Positions 1 to 6,088 of a DNA stretch of 6,088 nt are shown here, one piece after another; the stretch's first letter is position 1, and every line of letters starts with the position of its first letter. A model generated the notes under the pieces. It did not search any database and had not been told where the DNA came from. It saw only the letters and a program-made list of their open reading frames with translations. The stretch spans positions 1-6,088 of the forward strand of contig JAPUFZ010000260.1 of the NCBI GenBank assembly GCA_027293245.1. Direction: 5' to 3'. Source of the stretch: Gammaproteobacteria bacterium. Its GTDB lineage: Bacteria > Pseudomonadota > Gammaproteobacteria > GCA-001735895. The position numbers were made by a program, and so were the translations under genes.

Positions 1-11
1 AAATACAACAT

Positions 12-96
12 GTAGGATGGGTGCAACCCACCAAAAATTGATTCGCAAGCATTATTACGCCAATTAAATCAATATGATGGGTTGCACCCATCCTAC
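12..96. repeat. REP/MITE-like inverted repeat element, 85 bp
   Basis: The left arm GTAGGATGGGTGCAACCCA (12-30) is a perfect 19-bp inverted match of positions 78-96, with 47 AT-rich bases between them. Each arm also folds on itself. Positions 76-92 form a 7-bp stem (GATGGGT/ACCCATC) with a 3-base loop, and 18-30 form a 5-bp stem (TGGGT/ACCCA) with a 3-base loop. Two such hairpins in opposite orientation resemble paired REP sequences or a small non-autonomous mobile element. GTAGGATGGG-type repeats are frequent in gammaproteobacterial genomes (general knowledge, not searched here). There is no coding capacity and no transposase nearby. The right arm contains the TAG stop of the helicase gene. 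On the minus strand the hairpin lies directly after that stop, so it could protect or end the transcript, although no run of T follows it. Confidence 0.8.
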
Positions 97-2420
97 GCCG
101 GCTGACTGTCCCAAAATTGTTTTAGCGATTGTCGCAGGGCATCCGTATCCCTACATTCCTCGGCCTGCCAGTGGGGTGGTAAATGCCGCCGATAAGCGGC
201 CTGGCGGAAACGATTGTCGATCAATACCACGACACCACGGTCAGTTTCACTGCGGATTACCCGACCGGCGCTTTGTTGTACCCGGGTCAAACCGGGGAAA
301 CGATAGGCGAAGTCAAACCCATCCATTTGCATACTGTCGAAATCCTGCTGGATTAACTGTTGCTCGGTATTCGCCTGCGGCATACCGACGCCGACAATAA
401 TTGCACCGATTAGTGACGAACCAGCATAATCGATACCCTCGGCAAAAATGCCACCCATGATCGCAAATCCCAGTGTGTTATCACGTTCGAAGTAATGACT
501 CAGGAAATCGCTCCTTTGTGCATCGTCGGCAGCCCTGATCTGTTTCATGGTATCTATGCCGGCATAGTGTCGGTCAAAGTGATCGTGCACCTTATGCATA
601 AAATGATAAGAAGAGAAAAAAACCAGGTAGTTGCCGGGCCTGGCGGCATAAGCGGCATTAATGGTCGCACATATTTGTGAAATGTACTGGTCACGCTGGC
701 GGTAACGGGTATCGACATAGCTGCAAATACTGACTTGCAGGTGTTGTGGCGGGAAACTGGAATCGAGTCGAATTGCCCGAGCGTCCTGGTCGAACCCGAG
801 TGCCTGGAGAAAATAGTTAGCCGGCGACAGTGTAGCCGAGAACCCACAGACCGAGCTGAATAGCGGATAAATCTTGCGCAGGTACTCGAATGCGTTAAGG
901 CATATCAGCTTGACTTCGCGTTGCGTGACCGGTTTTATGCTAATCGTCCGGTGGTGCTCGCTATATAGGTTATTTATACACTTGAAGCGGAATATGGTTT
1001 TGGCGAATTCGAGCGTTTCGCTGGCAACCTGCTTGTTGTTAAACAGATCGATTCCCAGCTTTTCACTGAAACGGCTGGCTGCCCGGGTTAACAGGACAGG
1101 CACCTGCTTGCCTATGGTTTCGTCGTCCGTGAGTGAACGCCCACATTTGTCGAGCGCAGTGGCAACGCTGTTGACCGCGCGACTAACCGCAGTACTGTTG
1201 GCAGCCCGGGCGCAATGTTTGATTTGCTTGCGATTGATACAGGCCGAGTACATGCCACGGGCCCGATCAACCAGGTTGTGCATCTCGTCGATTAACAGGA
1301 CCTTGCGTTTACTATCGGTTTTAAAATAGCTGAGCTGTACCAGTGGATCGAAGATGTAGTTGAGGTCGCAAATCACGATGTCGACCCAGGGCAATATTTG
1401 CAATGACAGTTCGAACGGGCAAAGCCGGTATTCGTCGGCCACGGTTCGAATCGAACCGCTGGATAGTCGGCGAATCTGCATCAGTTTTTCCCTCGCTGCG
1501 GGCAGTCGATCGAAGAAACCCAGTGTTCGTCTGCATTTTCCCTGGTCGGTGATCTCGCGCTGGTCGTGCACGCAGGCGCAGCATTTCGCCTTCGCCTGAA
1601 TTACCAGGTAACTAATTTGTAATCCCTTGTCTATCATTGCATCGATCGCTTTGATCGCCTGATTCTGCCCGGATGTCTTGGCCGAAAGATAAATGATTTG
1701 ATCTGCCAGGCCCTCACCTATGGCCTTGATCGAGGGAAACAGTGTGCTGATGGTCTTGCCCGATCCGGTGGGTGCCTCGATCAACAGGCGTTTGCCCTGT
1801 TGGATGCCGCGGTAGACCCGGGCGGCAAAGCCGTGTTGTTGCCGGCGAAAGGTTTCGAACGGGAAGGCAAGATCTCGCGCGCTGGCGACCGTGTTTTCGC
1901 GCTCGCGTGATATCAGCCGATGCCAGTCAAGATAGCGCCGTAATACCTGTTCCAGCCAGGCGACCAGCTCGGCCTGGTGATAAGTCTTAACTTCTCGATG
2001 TTCCTCGACGCCGAATAGCTTGACGAAGTTTAAACTGACGGCGATCTCGTCGAGTTGCTGGTCGATAGCATAGCAGGCGGCATAGCACCTGGCCTGTGCC
2101 CAGTGCGGTTGGTCATAACCTGTCAGGGTATCCTTGGTGAATCGGTAAACCGTCTTTATTTCCTCGACCCGGGGTGGGGTTTCGTTGGCGAACAATAAAT
2201 CGACTCGTCCACCGAGCTCGACTTCGTATTCGTCGATATTAATAATGTGCCTGAGTGGATATTCGGCGCTTGCCTGTTGGCGGTAACGCTGTTGTATCTT
2301 CTGGTGGGTTCGAATGCCTTCGATTGCGCTCACCGCCGGTTCGGCCTCGTAACCCAGGTCGCCACTGCGACAACTGAATTCAACCAGTTGGCGAATTCCA
2401 AGTTTGATAGCTTTAGCCAT
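93..2420 (-). CDS. Rad3/XPD/DinG-type ATP-dependent DNA helicase with N-terminal PD-(D/E)XK nuclease domain
   Basis: This 775-residue protein is an iron-sulfur superfamily 2 DNA helicase, expected to be cytoplasmic, ATP-driven and active in DNA repair. The N-terminal part (about 1-180) has a PD-(D/E)XK nuclease pattern: D74 in GRVDLL and E87-x-K89 in VEEIK. Helicase motifs follow in order: Walker A EAPTGSGKT (215-223); cysteines 280, 281, 283, 296 and 334, which probably hold a 4Fe-4S cluster; motif II DEMH (378-381) where DEAH is usual; SAT (528-530); GGIFAEGIDY (656-665); and motif VI QSAGRVIRSE (716-725). The ATG at 2420 is chosen because the family's VRxLxEFxxRxGDL-like N-terminus begins just after it. 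The longer open frame back to 2648 lies wholly inside the upstream gene and resembles nothing. No strong Shine-Dalgarno is visible, and the 8-bp overlap with the upstream FAN1-like gene suggests translational coupling. The stop lies in the REP-like repeat. The fold and helicase class are secure; the exact substrate is inferred. Confidence 0.93.
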   Translation of the reverse strand: MAKAIKLGIRQLVEFSCRSGDLGYEAEPAVSAIEGIRTHQKIQQRYRQQASAEYPLRHIINIDEYEVELGGRVDLLFANETPPRVEEIKTVYRFTKDTLTGYDQPHWAQARCYAACYAIDQQLDEIAVSLNFVKLFGVEEHREVKTYHQAELVAWLEQVLRRYLDWHRLISRERENTVASARDLAFPFETFRRQQHGFAARVYRGIQQGKRLLIEAPTGSGKTISTLFPSIKAIGEGLADQIIYLSAKTSGQNQAIKAIDAMIDKGLQISYLVIQAKAKCCACVHDQREITDQGKCRRTLGFFDRLPAAREKLMQIRRLSSGSIRTVADEYRLCPFELSLQILPWVDIVICDLNYIFDPLVQLSYFKTDSKRKVLLIDEMHNLVDRARGMYSACINRKQIKHCARAANSTAVSRAVNSVATALDKCGRSLTDDETIGKQVPVLLTRAASRFSEKLGIDLFNNKQVASETLEFAKTIFRFKCINNLYSEHHRTISIKPVTQREVKLICLNAFEYLRKIYPLFSSVCGFSATLSPANYFLQALGFDQDARAIRLDSSFPPQHLQVSICSYVDTRYRQRDQYISQICATINAAYAARPGNYLVFFSSYHFMHKVHDHFDRHYAGIDTMKQIRAADDAQRSDFLSHYFERDNTLGFAIMGGIFAEGIDYAGSSLIGAIIVGVGMPQANTEQQLIQQDFDSMQMDGFDFAYRFPGLTRVQQSAGRVIRSETDRGVVVLIDNRFRQAAYRRHLPPHWQAEECRDTDALRQSLKQFWDSQPA

Positions 2421-4074
2421 CGTGTGTCTGCCACCGGACCCAGGCGATGGAATGCGGAATATCGTGCTCGGCGAAGTGATCCATCCAGCGTTGCTGGTTT
2501 TTTTGCAGGCTGTCCCCGGGCCCTTTGACCTCGACCAGTTGGTAACCACCGGTGGCGGGGAACAATACCAGGTCGGGAAAACCAGCGCGGTTATTGCGCA
2601 GATCGAGCAAAATGCGTTCGAAGATTTGCATCCAGTGCGCATAGGCAATTCGCTGCAATGCCAGTTCGATTATGTCGAGACTTAGGCCCTGCCAGTTAAC
2701 CAGGGGATTCATCAAGCCAAATTTTGCCTGCCAGCAGTTAGAAACCAGGCGCCAGATATCTTCGTTGTCTGAGATCGACGACCAGATACGATCAATTTGT
2801 GATTTTCTTTTTTGCAGAAAGTCGTGCGCGTAAAAATCAGCCGAACGATGCTGGAACGGGTTATAGAAGGCACCCGTAATTGGCGCAAACACCACGTCCC
2901 AGATGAGCAGGCCGAGGACCCCATTGAACAGCGAATTTTCCAGGTAAAAACACTGGTTGTGGGTATTTTCGGTGTGGAAGTAATCCACCACGGCGAGTTC
3001 GACGCTATCCTGCTGTTCCAGTTCGAGCCTCAATGTTTCGGCCCTGGCTAGCGTGGTGCTGTTGTTGAATAGCGGCTGGTTCTCGATCTTGTGGCGTTGC
3101 ACCAGGCGTCGCCCAAAGGCCAGTGCGAACTGGGATTCCTCCTCGTTACCGGGTTGCTCGATGATCGCCTGGCAATGCTTTAACGCTTCGCTTGTTTGTC
3201 CCTGTCTGTGCAGAATTCGAATGATGCGCTCGCGACTCGGTGGCAAGCTGCATTGCCGATACAGCTCCAGGGCCAGCGGTAACGCTTGCAGCCGTTCGAA
3301 TTGACGCGCTACCGCATACTTGATGCGTTCGCCTTTGCGAAATAATGGCGATGCCGGATCGATGTCTTCGGGTACAGCCTTAAAACAGCTTCGCAGGGTA
3401 GCCGTGTCAGTGGGGTCGCATAAATCGAGCAGTGTATCGACTTGATGCAATAACCAGTGTTGTTGTATATCCAGTTTGCTGGTAAAGGGCCGGTTGTCGA
3501 TATCGATGGCGTAGCTTTCATACTGATTCAGGCCCAGGTCGCGCAATACGAAATCGGTCATCGACTGGTTCAGGTTGCCGAAGAATAACATCTGGCACAG
3601 CGTGTAACTGTCTTTCTGTTCGACCTGTAACAGGCAATCGCTTTGTCTCAGTGCTGCGATGAAGTCCTCGTTTGCCTGATCCAGTAGTTCGCCTTCGAGT
3701 TCTGTGCGCTTGAGCTTGCGCAAGCTGGCCTGGTCTGGATGGTGCGAGAGTAATTCTGCTTTGCTAAACAGGGCGATCAGGTCTGCCGGTTCGATGGTGG
3801 GATCGACCTGTAGAAATCCGCTGTTTTCGAGGGTCTTTATTGCCTGCTCCATCATCGAGATTTCCGGGTAATGCAACTTGCCCAGGCGAAAGCGTTGATG
3901 GGTTCGATTTAACAGTCGGATATAAAGTTTTTTCGCGTTCTCGGGCAGTGCGGCAAAGCGCTGTAAAAAGCCCAGATGCTCCGCTTCGAGTATATCCGCA
4001 TACAGGGATTCGACATGTTCGAACAGGATGGTTACATTGTCGAGATAATAATCCTCGGGCAGCTCGGGTTGCAT
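2413..4074 (-). CDS. fan1: FAN1-type VRR-NUC structure-specific nuclease
   Basis: This 553-residue protein matches bacterial FAN1, about the length of the characterised Pseudomonas aeruginosa enzyme. FAN1 proteins cut 5' flaps and unhook DNA interstrand crosslinks, using metal ions in the active site. The N-terminal region (about 30-105, with FLQRFAALPENAKKLYIRLL at 36-55) matches the DNA-binding and SAP-like part of FAN1. Residues about 250-330 are helical and TPR-like. The C-terminal VRR-NUC domain holds the expected catalytic set: D501 in FPDLVLF, then E515 and K517 in LVEVKGPG. E379 in YLENSLF probably supplies the fourth acidic ligand. All key residues are present, so it is probably active. 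The start ATG at 4074 is the first in frame; no clear Shine-Dalgarno precedes it. A 43-bp gap (29 of 43 bases A/T) separates it from the lysR stop; no convincing -35/-10 pair or LexA box is seen there. It overlaps the helicase gene by 8 bp (ATGGCTAA). Confidence 0.93.
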   Translation of the reverse strand: MQPELPEDYYLDNVTILFEHVESLYADILEAEHLGFLQRFAALPENAKKLYIRLLNRTHQRFRLGKLHYPEISMMEQAIKTLENSGFLQVDPTIEPADLIALFSKAELLSHHPDQASLRKLKRTELEGELLDQANEDFIAALRQSDCLLQVEQKDSYTLCQMLFFGNLNQSMTDFVLRDLGLNQYESYAIDIDNRPFTSKLDIQQHWLLHQVDTLLDLCDPTDTATLRSCFKAVPEDIDPASPLFRKGERIKYAVARQFERLQALPLALELYRQCSLPPSRERIIRILHRQGQTSEALKHCQAIIEQPGNEEESQFALAFGRRLVQRHKIENQPLFNNSTTLARAETLRLELEQQDSVELAVVDYFHTENTHNQCFYLENSLFNGVLGLLIWDVVFAPITGAFYNPFQHRSADFYAHDFLQKRKSQIDRIWSSISDNEDIWRLVSNCWQAKFGLMNPLVNWQGLSLDIIELALQRIAYAHWMQIFERILLDLRNNRAGFPDLVLFPATGGYQLVEVKGPGDSLQKNQQRWMDHFAEHDIPHSIAWVRWQTHDG

Positions 4075-4117
4075 GTGGGCAGTTTATCTGAAATTTATAA
4101 ATGGTTTATTTTCACCG

Positions 4118-5047
4118 TTATAAAAATTCCACCAGCTCTGCCTGAAACTTCTCGGCCGTATTGATGACCCATTTTTTAAATTGTATCTGTAGTTTGGAAA
4201 GTTCTCGTCCGCGGACAGAGGTCAGGCGATACTGGTAACTGGTCGGGTAGCATAGTTCTGCACCGAATGGACAAACTAAATCACCCCGCTTTATCGAATT
4301 GTAAGCTTCTACAATTCCACATAACACGAGCCCTTGTCCTCTGATGGCGGTTTGTATGCCCGAATTAAACTGGGTTAAGCGAATACCATTCTGTAGAGTG
4401 TCCCGTTCAAATCCAAAAGCCTCGCCCCACTTTGCCCAGTCAGCCCATTCTGGATCAGGCGTCCTTTCGCCAAGATGTATCAGTGATACCCTTTCTAAAG
4501 ATTTCTTATCCCGTGATAATTGGTTTTGGCTGGCAAATTCGGGAGTACATACAGGAAGGACAAAATCGCCAAAAAGTATTACATCATCATATATCTCGGG
4601 GGCGGGCTCACTGTAGCGAATCGCGAAATCAAAATCCTCTGCGAGCAGATCGACCATCCGGTTGCTGGCGTCTAACCGCAAATCGATCTCCGAGTTCAAC
4701 CGGTAGAAATCAGATAGACGCTCGGTGAACCAGTTTTCCGCAAAGGAGGATGGTAAAGTTACCGCCAGTCTATTTTTCGACTGGCGTACCTTCAATTGGC
4801 CAATGATGTCTTCGATGCTCGAAAAGCTTGCCGAAAGTTTTTGCTGAATACTCTGCGCATCGTTGGTTGGTTGTGCACCTGTGTTCGTGCGTAAAAATAG
4901 TTTGTGCCCCAAAAACTCTTCGAGGGTACGTATTTGCTGGCCAACCGCCGCGGTAGTCACTCCTAGTTCATCAGCTGCAGCCTTAAAACTGCCCTTACGT
5001 AGTGTCACCTCCAGTGCCCTGAGGCCGTTCAAATGTGAGACATTCAT
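4118..5047 (-). CDS. LysR-family transcriptional regulator, GcvA-like
   Basis: This 309-residue protein has the standard LysR length and layout. A winged helix-turn-helix occupies about residues 4-62, with the recognition core SFKAAADELGVTTAAVGQQI (20-39) and the wing LGHKLFLRT (46-54). A linker helix follows to about 90. The substrate-binding domain (about 92-300) contains DFDFAIRYSEPAPE (138-151), similar to the DxAIRxG segment of GcvA-like members. The ligand cannot be told from sequence. It is transcribed divergently from the gst gene at 5175, the usual arrangement for a LysR regulator and its target, so it probably controls gst and itself through the shared 127-bp region. The start ATG at 5047 puts the HTH at the normal distance from the N-terminus; only a weak purine-rich stretch precedes it. 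It looks more AT-rich than the repair genes downstream. A function tied to fan1, which follows on the same strand 43 bp later, is not indicated. Confidence 0.93.
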   Translation of the reverse strand: MNVSHLNGLRALEVTLRKGSFKAAADELGVTTAAVGQQIRTLEEFLGHKLFLRTNTGAQPTNDAQSIQQKLSASFSSIEDIIGQLKVRQSKNRLAVTLPSSFAENWFTERLSDFYRLNSEIDLRLDASNRMVDLLAEDFDFAIRYSEPAPEIYDDVILFGDFVLPVCTPEFASQNQLSRDKKSLERVSLIHLGERTPDPEWADWAKWGEAFGFERDTLQNGIRLTQFNSGIQTAIRGQGLVLCGIVEAYNSIKRGDLVCPFGAELCYPTSYQYRLTSVRGRELSKLQIQFKKWVINTAEKFQAELVEFL

Positions 5048-5174
5048 ATTTCTTGGATAAAGATTTTCTTTATAAAAGAATAGAATAATTGACCTGAATA
5101 GTCACTGATTAAGCGCTAATATTTCAGCTTATCGCGTATAACAGACAATAAATTCTTTTGAATGTGGAGTTTAT
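5048..5174. promoter_or_regulatory. Divergent lysR-gst control region with candidate LysR operator
   Basis: This 127-bp AT-rich region separates the divergent lysR and gst starts and must hold both promoters. Two interrupted dyads are visible: ATTA-N5-TAAT at 5108-5120 and TTAT-N5-ATAA at 5129-5141. The second fits the LysR-type T-N11-A pattern exactly. Their centres (5114 and 5135) are 21 bp apart, about two helical turns, the spacing expected for paired recognition and activation sites of a LysR tetramer. A TTGACC hexamer at 5089-5094 has no -10 at a normal distance, and TATAAC at 5137-5142 overlaps the second dyad, so no promoter is assigned. For gst, GGAG at 5166-5169 is a good ribosome binding site, 5 bases before the ATG. 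The binding role is inference from position and pattern. Confidence 0.5.
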
Positions 5175-5795
5175 ATGTACACACTTTTCTGGGAAAAAGG
5201 ATCGGGTTCAATCGTCGTACAGGCATTGTTAGAGGAGATGGGTGTCAAATACGAGCGAAGATATGTCGATATGGCCTTGGGAGAACATAAGGGGAGCGAT
5301 TATCTCAGGCAAAACCCGACCGGCCTGGTTCCTGCACTGAAGCTGCCCAATCAACAAACAATTGGAGAATCGGCAGCTATCGTCCTGCTACTGGGAGAGC
5401 AATGTGCTGATGTTCATCTGGTTCCACCGCCCGGTGACGCGAAACGCCCGGAATTTCTCTACTGGTTGTTGTTCATGGCTACCAGTGGCTATCCAACATT
5501 TGCCCGTATTGGTCACCCCGAACGATACACCAAGGGCCAAAATAACACCGATCCGATTCGCATTGCTGCGGAGGAGGATGTAAAAAGGTTTTTTGATGTC
5601 CTGGAAAATTCGATTAAAGGGGAACCTTATATTTTTTCATCCGGATTAACAGCTCTTGATATCTATCTCACGATGCTGTCTGAATGGCATCCAGATAGAA
5701 ACGCTTTATTCGAGAGAAACCCAAAGGTTGCTCTACTCTGCAAAGCGGTCCAGAACCGCCCAGCTTATAAAAAGGCCATCGCGGATCATTCGTAG
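5175..5795 (+). CDS. Glutathione S-transferase-like protein
   Basis: This 206-residue protein has the length and layout of a cytosolic bacterial GST, which would conjugate or reduce substrates using glutathione. The N-terminal thioredoxin-like domain (about 1-78) contains NPTGLVPALKLP (47-58), with the conserved cis-proline P53, and GES (64-66), whose E65-S66 pair normally binds the gamma-glutamyl part of glutathione. The N-terminal catalytic position falls near EKGSGS (7-12); S10 or S12 could stabilise the thiol, and no Cys or Tyr sits exactly there. The C-terminal helical domain (about 90-200) includes LTALDIYL (158-165), with T159 and D162 matching the conserved N-capping box and D162 the buried aspartate. 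The start ATG is preceded by GGAG at 5166-5169. The gene diverges from lysR and is probably its target. Sampled lines are markedly AT-rich. GST membership is clear; the subclass and substrate are unknown. Confidence 0.9.
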   Translation: MYTLFWEKGSGSIVVQALLEEMGVKYERRYVDMALGEHKGSDYLRQNPTGLVPALKLPNQQTIGESAAIVLLLGEQCADVHLVPPPGDAKRPEFLYWLLFMATSGYPTFARIGHPERYTKGQNNTDPIRIAAEEDVKRFFDVLENSIKGEPYIFSSGLTALDIYLTMLSEWHPDRNALFERNPKVALLCKAVQNRPAYKKAIADHS

Positions 5796-5872
5796 TGAAT
5801 AATTAAATATTTTGTCCCGAGAACTTAGCAACCAAAAATTAACTAAACTGTCCCCGGGAGACCTCTGTAAGA
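5796..5872. other. Short convergent intergenic gap
   Basis: These 77 bases lie between the gst stop and the stop of the convergent SDR-like gene. The left half is AT-rich, and the short motif TGTCCC occurs twice (5813-5818 and 5849-5854). No stem-loop followed by a T run is visible on either strand, so I cannot assign a terminator. I see no ORF or RNA gene in it. Confidence 0.5.
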
Positions 5873-6088
5873 TTAGTATGCAGCGGTGAATCTAGTTCGA
5901 TGGTGCCTGGGTTGCTCGACCTCGTCCAAAAGCACTACTGCGACGTCCTCCATGGAGATCTTCGAGATTCCCTCGGCGTCGACTAACAATTCGTCCGTAC
6001 CTAATCGGTAGTTGCCGGTTCGCTCTCCAGGTGCAAATTGCGCTGCGGGACTTAGATACGCCCAGTCCACCCTGGTTTCGGCAAGGCA
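5873..6088 (-). CDS. NAD(P)-binding SDR/epimerase-like protein, C-terminal part (runs off window)
   Basis: The frame is open from the right edge to a TAA stop at 5873-5875, giving the last 71 residues of a protein that starts beyond the window. The segment [20 protein letters not shown] is followed by [10 protein letters not shown] and [17 protein letters not shown]. This pattern matches the C-terminal end of the NAD(P)H-binding, NmrA/YwnB-like atypical SDR family, often annotated as NAD-dependent epimerase or NADH-flavin reductase. The first in-frame start-like codon, GTG at 6070-6068, is an internal valine, because the family match (LAETRVDW) continues upstream of it. The Rossmann nucleotide-binding motif would lie outside the window, so activity cannot be judged. 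It converges on gst with a 77-bp gap, and no functional link between them is shown. Confidence 0.8.
   Translation of the reverse strand, partial: CLAETRVDWAYLSPAAQFAPGERTGNYRLGTDELLVDAEGISKISMEDVAVVLLDEVEQPRHHRTRFTAAY

Noticed and set aside
874..1329. Plus-strand open frame of 151 residues opposite the helicase gene
   Set aside because: It is antisense to conserved helicase motifs, has no recognisable domain and has a shadow-like composition. The same applies to the other frames opposite or inside the repair, lysR and gst genes.
2421..2648. 76-residue N-terminal extension of the helicase reading frame
   Set aside because: It lies entirely within the VRR-NUC coding region in another frame, has an amino-acid mix typical of a shadow (many Ser, Pro, Cys), and the family's own N-terminus starts at the ATG at 2420.
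4075..4117. LexA/SOS box upstream of fan1
   Set aside because: No CTG-N10-CAG pattern is present in the gap, so damage induction through LexA is not supported here. It was also not found in 5048-5174.
5089..5122. Sigma-70 promoter for gst from TTGACC (5089-5094) and TAATAT (5117-5122)
   Set aside because: The spacing is 22 bp, outside the usual 16-18 bp range.
5813..5854. Repeated TGTCCC motif after gst as mobile-element ends or a terminator
   Set aside because: The match is only six bases, in direct orientation, with no flanking duplication and no stem-loop with a T run.
6068..6070. Start codon for a complete 65-residue protein at the right edge
   Set aside because: The codon is GTG, and the frame and family similarity continue to the window edge, so the gene is truncated by the window rather than small.
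1..6088. CRISPR array, toxin-antitoxin pair, phage or retron-like defence locus
   Set aside because: There are no regularly spaced repeats, small paired ORFs, reverse transcriptase or phage genes. The nuclease and helicase genes fit known repair families.

Overview
The window looks like a piece of a gammaproteobacterial chromosome of middling GC. This rests on the gene families (a Pseudomonas-type FAN1 nuclease next to a nuclease-helicase, a GcvA-like LysR regulator, a small bacterial GST) and on a REP-like GTAGGATGGG repeat of a kind common in gammaproteobacteria. No species can be named from the sequence alone.

Layout, left to right. Positions 12-96 hold an 85-bp REP/MITE-like element with perfect 19-bp inverted arms; its right arm contains the stop codon of the first gene. 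Two DNA-repair genes follow on the minus strand and read leftward. The upstream one (4074-2413) encodes a complete bacterial FAN1-type VRR-NUC structure-specific nuclease. The downstream one (2420-93) encodes a Rad3/XPD/DinG-type superfamily 2 helicase with an N-terminal PD-(D/E)XK nuclease module and a likely Fe-S cluster. Their reading frames overlap by 8 bases, so they are almost certainly co-transcribed and translationally coupled. Together they form a plausible DNA crosslink/flap-processing pair.

Upstream of them, also on the minus strand, is a GcvA-like LysR regulator (5047-4118), separated from fan1 by a 43-bp AT-rich gap. A glutathione S-transferase-like gene (5175-5795, plus strand) diverges from it. 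The 127-bp region between them carries two interrupted dyads centred 21 bp apart, which fits a LysR-type operator controlling both genes. At the right edge the C-terminal 71 residues of an NAD(P)-binding SDR/epimerase-like protein enter from outside the window on the minus strand, convergent with gst.

The lysR-gst block looks more AT-rich than the repair pair. I found no tRNA, rRNA, CRISPR array, transposase gene or phage gene. The most notable content is the coupled FAN1/nuclease-helicase pair, the repeat fused to its 3' end, and the candidate LysR operator. I see no convincing evidence of a wholly new system.
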